Shown here piece after piece: positions 10,465-21,580 of a stretch of 64,000 nt of DNA. The DNA comes from Neostapfia colusana (lineage: Eukaryota > Streptophyta > Magnoliopsida > Poales > Poaceae). A model generated the notes under the pieces. It was not told where the DNA came from and made no database searches. It saw nothing but the letters and a program-made list of their open reading frames with translations. Positions within the stretch are counted from its first letter, which is position 1; every line of letters starts with the position of its first letter. Both the position numbers and the translations under genes were made by a program. The stretch lies in contig JASWHV010000018.1 of NCBI GenBank assembly GCA_030760725.1, positions 21,856,273-21,920,272 on the forward strand, in the 5' to 3' direction.

Positions 10465-11645
10465 TGTCGAAGTGTGCCGTCGACACTTCCCGTGGGCCTG
10501 CTTCAGGAGCAGCCCACAGAGGTTCTTTTTCAGAGGGGCTAGTCCTCTCGAAGGGTCGCATTGGTCGTGAGAGGATTGACACAAGGATTTTTACGTGGTT
10601 CGGGCCGCCGGAGCGTAAAACCCTACGTCCACGGGAGTTGTATTGCTCGGAGCTTAGAACCGGAGTTCTAAGCTTGGTGTCTTGTATGAGCTGAGTTGCC
10701 CTAGGCGCTAGAGGGAGCCAACTGCTGAACCCCTTGCGACGTTGCCAACCCGAGTCTTTTATACTTCCAGGCTCGGGCGTCTTACAAGATGGGCCCCGAT
10801 ACGCGACAGGTGGCCCCGGGGAGAGTTTCTGCCATCTACCATATCTTGCAGTAAATGCTGGTTGTTGTCTCTGGCAATGGCTTCTTGGTCGTCGACTTGC
10901 CGTCCTGCCCGTGCCGCAAGCTAGGCGTAGTGGTTGATGATGGCAGGGATGACAGGGAGTGTCTTGTCTTCACTTAGATGCGACTGGTCACTGTGCCACC
11001 TGACAGGGGCGTGTGTCTCCGCGTCTTGGGAAGGCGCGGGTCTTGAATGCCTTGATTGGACAAGGCATGGCGTGCCTTTACTCCTGCTAACTACCGAGTC
11101 GGGGTGGACAGCACGACACGTGGCGCCTTCGGAGCTCGTCCCTGCGAAGGCGGCGAGGCCCAGCTCTGCTGGCCACGTGGCAGGCCCGGGGCTCACCTTT
11201 GAGGAGAGGGGAGGCCCGGCCCCACTGGACACATGGCGCCTTCAGAGCTCGCCCCTGCGGAGGGGGCGGGGTCCGGCTCTGCTGGCCACGTGGCAGGCCC
11301 GGGGCTCACCTCTGAGGGGAGGGGAGGCCCGGCCCCACTGGACACGTGGTGCCTTCGGAGCTCGCGCGTGTGGATGGGGCGAGGTCCGGCTCTGCTAGCC
11401 ACGTGGCAGGCCCGAGGCTCACCTCTGAGGAGAGGGGAGGCCCGGCCCCGCTGGACACGTGGCGCCTTCGGAGCTCGCCCCTGCGGAGAGGGCGAGGTCC
11501 GGCTCTGCTGGCCACGTGGTAGGCTCGGGGCTCGCCTCTGAGGAGAGGGGAGGCCCGGCCCCGCTGGACACGTGGTGCCTTCGGAGCTCGCCCCTACGGA
11601 ACGGCGAGGTCCTTAGGCGGCTTCTCTCCTGTGCGCGGGGGTACC
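10465..11645 (-). repeat. 3' LTR of C1, major part
   Basis: Begins TGTCGAAGTGT and stops at GTACC (11641-11645), where E3 inserted. The last 20 bp of this LTR are at 40645-40664 after the second GTACC. U3 contains four regular CACGTGG units at 11173, 11286, 11399 and 11512, an exact 113-bp period. The TATA box (inverted) is at about 10758-10765. Confidence 0.9.
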
Positions 11646-12722
11646 TGTCGAAGTGTGTGGTCGACACTTCCCCCGGACCTGCTCTGGGCAGCCCGCGGAG
11701 GTTCTTTTTCGGAGGGGCTAGTCGCTTACGGAGAGCTTAAGCCTTAGGGACGAGTGAGGGAGAAGCTTGACATGACGAGTTTTACGTGGTTCAGGCCGCC
11801 CGAGCGTAAAACCCTACGTCCACGGTGAGCAGAGGTGCTCGTTGTATTGCTTGTTGCTCAGAACCGGAGTCCTGAGCTTGAGGGTGAGTAATGCCTAGGA
11901 TGCGAGTTCACAGAGTTCGAACCCTTGCTAACGTTGCCTACCCAAGCCTTTTATAGTCCAAGGCTCGAGTGGCTTACAAGGGGGGCCTGGGACCTGACAA
12001 GTGGTCCCGGGGGGATTGCTTTCCGACTACCATATCTACAGTTATGTCGGTAGTTGTCTCTGGCGAAGGCTTCCGAGTCTTCGTTCTGCCGCCCTGCCCA
12101 TGCCGCAAGCTAGACGCAGTGGTTGATGACGGCAGGGGCGGCAGGGGATGTCTTGTCGCTGTGTTTATTGGCGGGCAGGCTCTGACACGGCGCGCCAGTC
12201 TATGATGCGACTGGGCGCAATGGCACCTGACAGGGGCGTGCTCCGCATCTCGGGAAGGCGCGGGCCTTGAATACCATGTATGGGAAAGGTATAGCGCGTC
12301 TTTACGTCCGCCGCCTACCGCGCGGGGGCAGGCAGCGTTGTCCTGTTGGCCACGTGGCGGGCCCGAAGCTCTCCTCTGAGGAGGAGGAGATCCGGCACCG
12401 CGGGACACATGGCGCCTTCAGAGCTCTCCCCGCGGAGGGGGGAGGTCCGGCTTCTGTCGGCCACGTGGCGGGCCCGGAGCTCTCCCCTGAGGGGAGGGAG
12501 GTCCGGCCCCATGGGACACGTGGAGCCTTCGGAGCTCTCCTGCGGAGGGGGGAGGTTCGACTCAGTTGGCCACGTGGCAAGTCCGGAGCTCTCCTCTGAG
12601 GAGAGGGAGGTCCAGCCCCGCTAGACACGTCGCGCCTTTGGAGCTCTTCCCTGCGGAGAAGGGCGAGGTCCTTAGGCATTTCTCCCTGTGCGCGAGGGTA
12701 CCCCATATCGAGGGTACCGACA
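11646..12722 (-). repeat. 3' LTR of E3 (1077 bp)
   Basis: Runs from TGTCGAAG to TACCGACA and is followed by GTGGCCCCCGGGC, which on the element strand is the purine-rich tract before the 3' LTR. It is collinear with the split 5' LTR (36610-37059 and 40004-40639, 1086 bp). U3 holds CACGTGG repeats at about 12350-12630. Confidence 0.92.
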
Positions 12723-13213
12723 GTGGCCCCCGGGCTCATCTCGGAGGAGATAGCGAGCTCGAGGTGGGGACTCTGTCTCTTTCGTTCCGCGCAATTTCTC
12801 TACATCCCGCATTGACCGTTGCCGGAGCACGAATAGTCGCGGGATCGTGGGAGCGTGCACCCACTTGATGGTTGCTTTTACTGCGGCGGTTCCCAAGGCT
12901 GCCACTCCTGCATGTTACGACGCTTTTTTCGGGAACCGCCGAAGCGCCGTGTCGGCTCGTCTCCTTGGGAGACTAACTTCTTGACCCACCGCTTCAGCTG
13001 GACGACTTGGGTCCACCTGTCACCGGCGCTCGGTCTTGGAGCCGAAGCGGTTGCCCATGCGGTGTATTCGAAGAGTTTTGAATCACTTCGAATTGCACCT
13101 GGGAACTTTTAAAAGGGGATCTTACCCGCATCTCGGCTTCCCTTCGCACTTCCCAGCGCTTTTCCTTGGATTCTTGCGCCTTTTTCTTCCCTGTCCTTGA
13201 GCTCTCCCCTATC
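12723..13213. other. Polypurine tract and antisense-gene leader of E3
   Basis: This runs from the 3' LTR edge to the aORF start. The first 20 bp are the element's polypurine tract, read on the minus strand. The remaining 470 bp are collinear with 57694-58171 of E and, inverted, 3089-3566 of E1. A promoter for the antisense gene should lie here or in the LTR, but I see no convincing TATA box. Confidence 0.6.
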
Positions 13214-16200
13214 ATGGCTTCTAACCCGCCCCCAGAGAAGAAACACACTCAATCTCCTCCGGTGGCGGCATCCGTGCCAAGTCGGGGAACCAGGGTGCTT
13301 GCACCTCCTGCTTCTGGAGATGGCGCTCCGTCTGGTGGCGACCCCAAGAGGTCCCGGGCTCATCATCCCGACGGGACTCCTCTTAAGCGACAACAGGCCG
13401 AAGGTTCCCGGACGTCGCGTCCTCCCTCCTCAAGCGGTGGAGTCTCCAGGGAAACCGCTGATGCGTCGAGGGGAGCTTCTGGAGCGTCCCCTGCTCCGTC
13501 AGTCCAGGCGAATGCGGAGCGGCCGTCGGCGGCGACAGCGGGCTCTAGTGGTCCTACCCCGGCTCGGAAGTCGGGGTTCAGGGCCCGTTGGAGTGCTCGC
13601 GTTTCTCGGTCGTCCTCGACTGATGGGGATTCTGCGCCGTTGCACTCGGAAACCGGGACAGCTGCCGCGGCCCCCAAGCCAGTGCGAGTTCCTCCTATTC
13701 CGGTCTGCCCGGATTCTATGTCAGCGCCAATTCCTCCTGCCGAGACAGTTGTCGCGGCCCCCAAGCTAGCACAGGTCCGCCCTGTACCAGGCGGCCCGGC
13801 TTTTATTTCAGCGTTGACTCCCTCCATTCGTCCCTCTCCACCGGCTGAGGAGCCAGCTGTCAGTGAGGGTTCGGCGGGTCCGGCTGTCGAAGTCCCGGTG
13901 CCGGCTTCTCCTGACCGGCGCCTTATCCCGGTCCCCGACGCGTCGTCTTTTCTTGAGGACGATGTGATGGAGGAGATCGGGGGCGCCACTCCGGCCTCTG
14001 CTGCCCCACTGCCCCTGGCGGATGCCTTCGTGCTCGCCCAAGCGAGCGTCCGACAGGTATTGGCCGCGCTTGGTCGTGAGCGAGAGGAGCAGGCGGTTGA
14101 GAGGGATCGCCTCCTCACCTGGGGGAACCTTTTGCGGGAGCGGACCGCGAAGGTCAAGGGCGAGCTCGACTCCAGGCGGGAGTCGCTTGACATCATGGGA
14201 GCGCTCCTCGACCGGCAGAAGCGGGTTGTTGACCGCCTGGACTCCGAGACGCGGTGGCTCCACAGGGAGGCCCTTGAGGCGCATGCCCAGGCCGAGGAGA
14301 GCCTCTCTTCCGTGGAAGAGATACGGCAGAGGCTGGAGCGCCGTAAGCGCGCCATTGAGGACCAGGAGCGCTCCGTGGCAGCCGAGGCGGAGAGGGTCGC
14401 TGCGCTGCTGGCGGCATGCGAGGGCGACCTGCGTGCTCGGGCCAGGGAGCTAGAGGCCCGGAAGGATGACCTCGCCATGAGGGTAGAGCAGGTCTCCCGG
14501 GAACGCCAGGCGATCCTGGATCGGGAGTTGGCTGTCGACTTCCGGGCTTCAGTGTGACACCCTCATCTCGGGTGTCGGCATATGTTCATGTTTTATGAAG
14601 AAGAAAAACATTTTATGAAAAGAAGGAACATAGACAAGTATCAAAAGGATAGCCAATAAAGCTCTCTGAGAGCACCGAAGGCAACTTCCACGGCCAGCAG
14701 ACCACGTGGCGTGTTCGGAGCTCATCCCCGAGAAATTGGGAGAGGTCCGCTGCTAAACTGGCTACGTGGCAGGCTCGGGGGTCACCTCCGCAATTGGAAA
14801 GAGGTCCGACCCTGTGGGACATGTGCTTCCCGTGGAGCTAGCCTCTGCGAAAGAAGCAAAGGCATTTTTCATAGGACATGTGACATCCTCGGAGCTAGTC
14901 CTCGCGGAAATAAGAGGACCAGTCGCACGGATACGTGTCAATCTCGGAGCTCATCTCAGAGAAGTCCGGATCTATTGAACACGTGTCGCCACCGGAGCTT
15001 ATCTCCAGGAGGTCCATCGCAGCTAGATACGTGTCGACCTCGGGGCATGTCCCTAAGAAAAGAAGAGGGGGAAGACCGGCGCCAACACGTGGCGTGCGCG
15101 GAGCTCACCTCCGAAGAAGAGGGAGGTCTCGCTCGTGACACGTGGCACAACCGGGGCTCGTCTCTGCGGAGGAGGAGATACCAGGCCCCGGAGGACACGT
15201 GGAGCTTCCGGAGCTAATCATTGCGGAAGTAACAAGTTCTGGAGCGGTTTTTATGCGTAAAGGTACCGTTACGCAACAGAAATCGATCTACATTCCACGA
15301 TGTTACCAAAGATAAGACGTTAGGATCCAACAAAGATCTGAATAAGACTCTTATTCGGGATCCAATCAGATTAGGACTCTTCTCTTCCCAGTTATAAATA
15401 GAACCCAAAACCTATGGCCGAAACCACAAACTTCTCTTTCAACTCCTGAGCCGACGACTTAGAGCCCTAGCCCTAACTCGCCGAGCAAAACATCGCCGAA
15501 GCACAACAAGGGAGATCATCGGAGAAGAACCAAGCGGTCTGAGGAGGACCTCGAAGTCAAGGAGAGCGTGAGGTAGGACTTCAATACCACCTTACGACAT
15601 CATTGTGTTCATCTCTTTGCATCTGTTCTTTGATTCCTTTCGAACAGAAGCCTTCTAGATCACTCGATGATCAGTTTGATCTAAAAGACAAGATCATCGC
15701 CACGTTCATCTTTGATCTGAACACCTCTGACCATGCAAGCCATGCAAGAACACGTACAGATCAATCTAATAAAACTAATCATAGGATAGCATGCATGAGC
15801 ATCATCGCATCTAGTTTAGGGTTTGTGCATGATATTGATTGCTGTGAATTTTGTATGCACGTGAATCCTACATAGCAGGACAAACTCAGGGAGCTGTCTA
15901 CGATGAGCTGCAGCAACAAGGTTTTGAGAATCAAGAACAACCGGAACCGCAAGAACAAGGCAAGTGCTCCTTGACCATGTTGATCCTATGTTTTTTTGGG
16001 TAAAACTATTTTGTTTTGCGAAAAGGTGTGTGTGCTGAGTCAAGCATGATGGAAAACCCTTTTATAGGAGTTTACTAGTTTTGATTAAACCATCCTTGTC
16101 GCCTGGGAAGTTTATGAGTCGGGTATGGTTTTTGCTTTATGCTTCGCTGAGCCTATGGGATTTGGAAGCGAGATAGATGTGTCTAGCTAACTGCACTCGT

Positions 16201-18070
16201 AATAATAATAAGGAACTGATGATGTTAATGAACAATGGATCGGAGGGAGATCTAGGCAAGCCTGGGTTTGTGAATGAGGTAGCATGAGATGGTGGTTTTG
16301 CTTACCGTAGATCTAAGGACCGGTTCATGCATGCACATGCCAGGATAACAGTGCCTCCACAAGGCCAAGTATGGGTGCGGCTTAGCTGAGTAATTAGGTA
16401 AGTTGCTAGAGTGTTATGGACTGTGGAAGGCGCGGGGAATGAGAGTCGAGTGAGGACTGCCCTGGGAACTGCATGGCACAAAAGGGGGCCCGTGGGTGGG
16501 AGAATTGGAGATTCTAGCCTGCCGGTGAAACCTTAGTGAGTTCATACATCTAGTAACCCCTTTGTAAAGGCTATTTTGTGATCTCTTGACCATACACCGA
16601 CGGTTGTGTACTGGTATAATGGAGGTTCTGCAGTCGCCGACGGGTGACGAAATCACAAACTTGTGGGTAAAGAGGTGCAAACTCTGCAGAGTTATAAAAA
16701 CTATCATGATAGCCGAGCTTACGGTCACGAGCACCTGGCTAAACTGCCATGATTAGATGGGATGGTTAATGGGATGGTTATTGGGAAGGTTCTTGGTTAT
16801 GGTTATTGGTTTGGTTATGGTTTGGTTTGGAACTGTTGAGTTTGGATGATAAGATGGTTGCATGACTGATGGGTCATGACATGAGATTGGTCTCAGTGCG
16901 AGACGAGGTTGTTTTATGAGGTGAGATGGTAGCGAATACGAGGAGGTATTCGTGAGTATGAATAAAGGATTGGTTAATGTTCGGATGGAACACGGGAAGT
17001 GATGGAGGTATGTTGGTAATTTAATACATGCTGGGATTACGTTCATCTAAAGTTAAGTTGCTATTTTATCATGGTCTTATAAATCTGCTTTTCTGCAAAT
17101 AAGCCTTTTATACCTACCTTGTTTATGAACTGCATATCATGTGTTATTCCCGCACTTGCTGAGTACATCATTGTGCTCAAACTTGCATTACTATTTCCTC
17201 ATCAACAGCAAGAGAAGGCTACTATGAAGATCAAGTAGAGCACTATGGCGTGTGATCTATTCTCAACCTTGCCTGTGGAGGGAGTAGAGATGGAGCCACT
17301 TCTTCTTAGTTTTGCTTCCGCATTAGTTTTTGCTTCCGCATTTAAATAAGGACTTCCGCTGCATAGAATTAAGATTTCTGCTGTGAGCATGAGTCCAAGA
17401 CTCATGAGGTATTGTAATAAACTCTGTTATTCGTGGTAATATATAATCTGAATTCAGTTTGTGGAACGTATGTGTATGTGTGATAAACATCCTAGGCACA
17501 CATATGCATTAGTTCTCGGTTCCGTGGTTTTCCAAAAAATTGAGGGCGTCACATTCAGAGTTGGAGCGGCTTGCCCAGACTCTCCGCCTTCGGGAAAGCT
17601 CCTTGGCGGCCAAGGAGAAGGAATTCTCCGAGGGAAGCCGCGACGCCCTGCGGGCGGCCCGCCGCGAGGTAGAGGAGCTCTTGGCCTCGCGGTCCTCCGA
17701 GGCCCGTGCGGTCTCGAGCTTCGTCGATCAGGCGGGGTCCGCCTTGGTCCCTCTTGGCTTCAGCCCGGTGAAGGCGGCGGCTCCTGCGCTGAAGGTGGCT
17801 GAAGTGATCCCCGCGCTGGAGTCAATCGGCGCCAAGCTGAACATGCTAGACGCGGTGGTCGCCAGCGAACTTGAGGCAGAGGGACGGGGCCTGGCCTTGG
17901 AGGTTGCCATGCATGTGTTGGCATGCTTCAGGAGTCGGGACCCTTCTTTCTCACTGGAGCCAGCGAGAGAGGGCCCTACCGTGGAGCGGGAGGAGACCGC
18001 CAGGGCTGAAGTCGGGGATGTGTCCGCCCTTGTAGCCTCTAGGTTCCGGCACAAGCCAGGAGGACCCTAG
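13214..18070 (+). CDS. Antisense coiled-coil gene (aORF) of E3, split by a solo LTR
   Basis: The coding parts are 13214-14552 and 17559-18070. A 3001-bp solo LTR (14553-17553) interrupts them, with TTCAG on both sides. Taking out the LTR and one TTCAG leaves 1851 nt, exactly 616 codons plus stop, so the frame was intact when the LTR arrived. The protein has an N-terminal Pro/Ser/Ala-rich region with a basic patch, a central heptad-rich Arg/Glu/Ala stretch and a conserved C-terminal region (VVASELEAEG ... SFSLEPAREG) ending PGGP. It runs opposite to gag. I recognise it only as the extra antisense ORF of Tat elements. Its function is unknown. It is now disrupted unless the insert is spliced out. 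Confidence 0.8.
14553..17553 (+). mobile_element. Solo LTR F1 (TGTGACACCC family, 3001 bp)
   Basis: Starts TGTGACACCC and ends GGGCGTCACA with TTCAG at 14548-14552 and 17554-17558. The whole length matches F2 (37060-39998). It has a TATA box (TATAAATA, 15393-15400) and a late AATAAA (17416-17421). It also has the CTTGCTGAGTAC segment near 17156, a motif I associate with Tekay-type LTR 3' regions. There is no internal domain, so it is a solo LTR of a gypsy family with 3-kb LTRs. ORFs inside are not conserved between the two copies. Confidence 0.88.
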
Positions 18071-19557
18071 GGTTTGTTTCTTTCTTTTTATCGAGTCTGT
18101 AGTCCAGCTCATGGAGCCATGAATAAATAGACTCTTGTGACCCTTTGTGTCTGTGACGCTTTTGTCTTATTCTTGGTTTTGCCTGGCTGAGCCCTTAGCT
18201 CCGCAAGGTACTCAGAGGCCTTCACCAATCTCGAAGCTCTGCACAGACACCTTCCCCGGGTCCTTATTGTATTAAGGGCCCCGGAGGTCTCCGGAGCTCG
18301 CCCCCTGAGGATGGGGAGGCCCGGATCTACCGGCCACATGGCGGGCCTAGAGCTCCCCTCTAAGGAGAGGGAGGTCCGACCCTGCGGGACACGTGGAGCC
18401 TCCGGAGCCCCCCCTCTCCCCCGAAGGGGGAGGTCCAGCTCCGGCCATGTGGCGGGTCCGTAGCCCCTCCCGAGGAGGCGCGAGCTCCGGCCCCGCTGAA
18501 CACGTGGGGCCTTCAGAGCTCCCCCCGGAGGGGGAGGTCCGGCTTCTGCTGGCCACGTGGCGGGTCCGGAGCCCCTCCTGAGGAGGCGGGAGCTCCGGCC
18601 CCGCTGGACACGTGGGGCCTTCGGACCCCGTCCCTGTTGAAGGGGCGAAACCCGGACCTTCCGGTTCTGCGCTGGAGTAGTCGATAGCTCCTTGCCCCCC
18701 ACCTCATGCAGCCCTCGTAGCTATAACCTGGAGGTCCTGCACACAGGTAGAGGAAACGTAATTCTCCTAGGGGGTCCTCCCCTCTCCGTCTCTTAGTCTT
18801 ATTCGGCTTACGGTCCTAGTCCGATATACGGGGCTTGGGCAATTCAGTGCGCGAGGCACCGGGGCTCCGGCTCCCTCCAAGGTTCGGGTACGACCATCCG
18901 GCCCTAGTACCGGACCGCGCGCCGGGGAAGCAGAGTGCACAGGCTTTGGGTACGGAACCAGGCAAAGCGGCTGTACTCCCCTGGACCTCCGGAGGGCAGG
19001 GTGCGCATGCTTTGGGCACAGAGCCGGCTAAGCGGGATACGCACCCTGGACCCCCCATGCACGGCGCAGGCCTTTCCTGGAGGTGACCAACTGGCACCGC
19101 AACACCTGAATGGGGGAGGCCCGAGAGGCCCCCCTGGCCATCGGCAGGTGCCTCAAGTGCAACCGCCTTCGGTAGGATAGCAAATGCTGACTATGGATGA
19201 ACGCGGGAAAAGGGGAGCTAAATGTACGGTGATCATACATAGAAAGTGCGGTCATAAAAACTAATGCGTAATTTAAATGAGCACATGAGAGAGAGCGAAG
19301 TAGAACAGGTTTCTGTGTAAATGCCCATAGGGGGAAGTCAGGCTGTACATGGAGGCAACGACCCGCCTCATTAAGAAGGGAAGCAAGACTCTATGCGCTT
19401 AGGGTCGGAACCAGGCCAAGCTAGACGTAGTCCTAGACCGTCCCTTGAGACTTAGCTGCTCCGAGCGCTGTTCCTAGACTCTATGGGATTTATTACAGAA
19501 GGGTATGACCCTGTTCTACTAACGCTCAGGAGGTAGGACTTACAGTGTTGTTCCATG
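18071..19557. other. Spacer of E3 between aORF and integrase stub, no gene
   Basis: Collinear with 59924-61300 of E and, inverted, with 55400-56420 of D and 442-1353 of E1. The part nearest the aORF (18270-18620) has repeats based on CCACGTGGC and GGACACGTGG. The middle (18780-19190) is the block also found at 42740-43169 and 51300-51569. I see no coding signal shared by the copies. Confidence 0.7.
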
Positions 19558-19848
19558 CTAAGGGTTTGGGAACGGATCCCATCCTTGGTTGAAAGGCATG
19601 TGTACCTGAGACGGCAACTTTCGTGACTCGGAAGGGACCTTCCCGGCTAGGGGAAAGTTTATAGGTCCTTCACGGGAAAGTGTGTGCCGCGGCACCAGAT
19701 TGCCTTCTTGCAGGTCCCTGACGTGCTTGGTCCTTTGGCGGTAGTGCTAGGGCACTAGCCGAGGCCGTGTGTTGTGGGGTGTCACCTGCAGCCGGGCCTC
19801 GTCGACGAGGTCGTCATCTTCACGCCGGAGCGGGTCCTGCGCGGCTTC
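19558..19848 (-). pseudogene. Integrase C-terminal stub of E3
   Basis: On the minus strand this matches the last part of the D integrase (about 55050-55369): the region after the core, including the segment before the terminal HLRKFYP, with frameshifts. The match stops abruptly after GCGGCTTC at 19848. The same stop is found at 61595 in element E. It marks the pol deletion of this lineage. Confidence 0.7.
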
Positions 19849-20152
19849 TCCTGGGAGCCCCGGGGTACCCTCCCCTTCTAGCTAAGGCCTTCAAGTGGTA
19901 GGAGGACCCGGACTCTTCTTGGGAGACCCAAGGCGTCTTTCCCCTTCTGGCTAAGGCCTTCATAAGGTTGACAGACCCTGGGCGGCCCCCAGGAGGTACG
20001 GCCGAGGCACGGAGACGTGCACTCGGGTGGAGCTGGCCAGGTTCTGCACCGTCGGGGCTGGTGCTTGGGCTGCTACAACTACTTGGAGCTTCTCCAAGGT
20101 TGATATCGCAGCAGTGCGGTCTCCACGGACTTTCCGTGGCGGCCGTAGTTGG

Positions 20153-21580
20153 CTACTGCGCCGGCTCGTCATCTCCGGAGCAAGAGTCCTCACCGTTGTG
20201 CACCGTATTTATGATGCGCTGAGGCTCCTGAAACCCCACCTGGTGGCCAACGCTGACTGAGGCGTCGACCTTCTGCTTGCCCTCCCTTTGAGGGAGGGGC
20301 GGAGCATCAGATCTTAGCTGCCTCCCTTTGTGGAAGCGCTCTGCGAGCCTCTGGATGTCCCAGCACTCGGCAGCAGTATGATTGCTGGTGCCATGCACGG
20401 GGCATAGCTCGCCTTGGTCACCATCTGGGGCTGGTGACTGTCGCTGCCTTTTGTTTGGGCACGGCCCCCGAGCTCCACTGGGTGCCGCTGCTGCGGCAAC
20501 CGGAGCCGCGGCCGGTGACTTCATCTTGCCACCACCCCGGTTCTTGGTCTTCTTTCCGCTTCCATAGGAAGCGGCGCCAGATCCTGGCTGCCCTCCTGAC
20601 TCAGAGGCTGGCAGGAAGTGCCAGTTCCGCCCTTCTACTGCTCTGGCGCACTTGTCCGCCAGGCTGAAGAGCTCTGAGACGTCGTGGACCTCTCTGGTCG
20701 CGAGCTTCTCAAGCATCTTCTTGTCCCGGATGCCTTGCCGGAAGGCCACCACCAAAAAGCATTTTGGATATGTGGGATGGTGTTCCGTACCAGGGAGAAC
20801 CGTTGGATGAAGGAGCGCAGCGATTCCCCAAGTTGTTGCTGGATGGCGTGGAGGTCGAGCTCCATGCCAGGCCGGGTGTAGGAACTGCCGAAGTTGGCGG
20901 TGAACTGCCGGCAGAGCTCTCCCCAGGAGGTTATGGAACCCTAGGGGAGGTTCATGAGCCAAGACCGGGCTGGGCCGGTCAAGGCGACGGGGAAGTAGTT
21001 GGCCATGACGGCCTCGTCCCCTCGTGCAGCAAGGACGGCAGTGGAGTAGATCTGGAGGAACTCCGTCGGGTTGACGCTGCCGTCGTACTTCTCGGGCAGG
21101 TGCGGCCGAAACTTGCGCGGCCACCTCGCGAAGCGAAGGTGGGGCGCCAGGGCCGCACATCCTGCTCCTGTTGCTGCAGGCGTTGGTGCCGCGAACGCTT
21201 GGTTCGCTGCTGGCACTGTGTACCCCGGTATGGGCAAGGCTGCGCCATAGACCAGGGGCGCCGTTTGCAGGGCATATGGCTGTGGCATATGCTGCGTGGC
21301 GTATGCGTGGGGCAGAGATCGTGTGGCGAAGGTCTGCGCCTCAGGCAGGGTCGAGGCTGATGTCATGCTATCGCCGTCCTCTTGGTTGCGACGCCTTTCT
21401 CGTCGTCGCTCGAGTGGCATCGTTCCAGCTCTATCCTCAGGTCCGTCGATGGGAGCCTGGTGGAGCTGGAGTCCATTGTCTGCCCGTCAACCGTTGGCGT
21501 GCGCGTCAGCGATACAGCCGGTTGGCCGGGGCATCGTCCCCGCTGAAGTCGAGGGTTTGCGGCGGCGACGACAAGACGGT
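20153..21580 (-). pseudogene. Tat gag of E3, major part, broken
   Basis: Right to left, the frame holds a Retrotrans_gag-type region (RWPRKFRPHLPEKYDGS ... GPARSWLMNLP, 21140-20944), then AFRQG and the KMLEKLATREV segment, a basic stretch and an unusual zinc knuckle CX2HX4HX4C (20363-20404). Lesions: a frameshift near 21420, a TAG at 20941-20943 where element E has CAG, and a frameshift near 20757. Its N-terminal part continues at 36274-36556 beyond the inserted element G. gag would form the capsid. This copy cannot. Confidence 0.85.

Noticed and set aside
13363..14478. Long minus-strand ORFs opposite the coiled-coil gene (also 58363-59235)
   Set aside because: They are GC-rich shadow frames. 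Their products are Ser/Arg/Ala-rich with no conserved ends, and the plus-strand gene explains the conservation.
14553..17553. F1 as a DNA transposon because of its TGTGACACCC/GGGCGTCACA inverted ends
   Set aside because: The TG...CA termini, 5-bp duplication, TATA box and polyadenylation signals and 3-kb size fit a solo LTR. The short inverted ends are normal for LTRs.
20153..21160. 335-codon minus ORF as an intact gag
   Set aside because: Only the part left of about 20757 is in the gag frame. The N-terminal half is the wrong frame of the same region, shown by comparison with element E.
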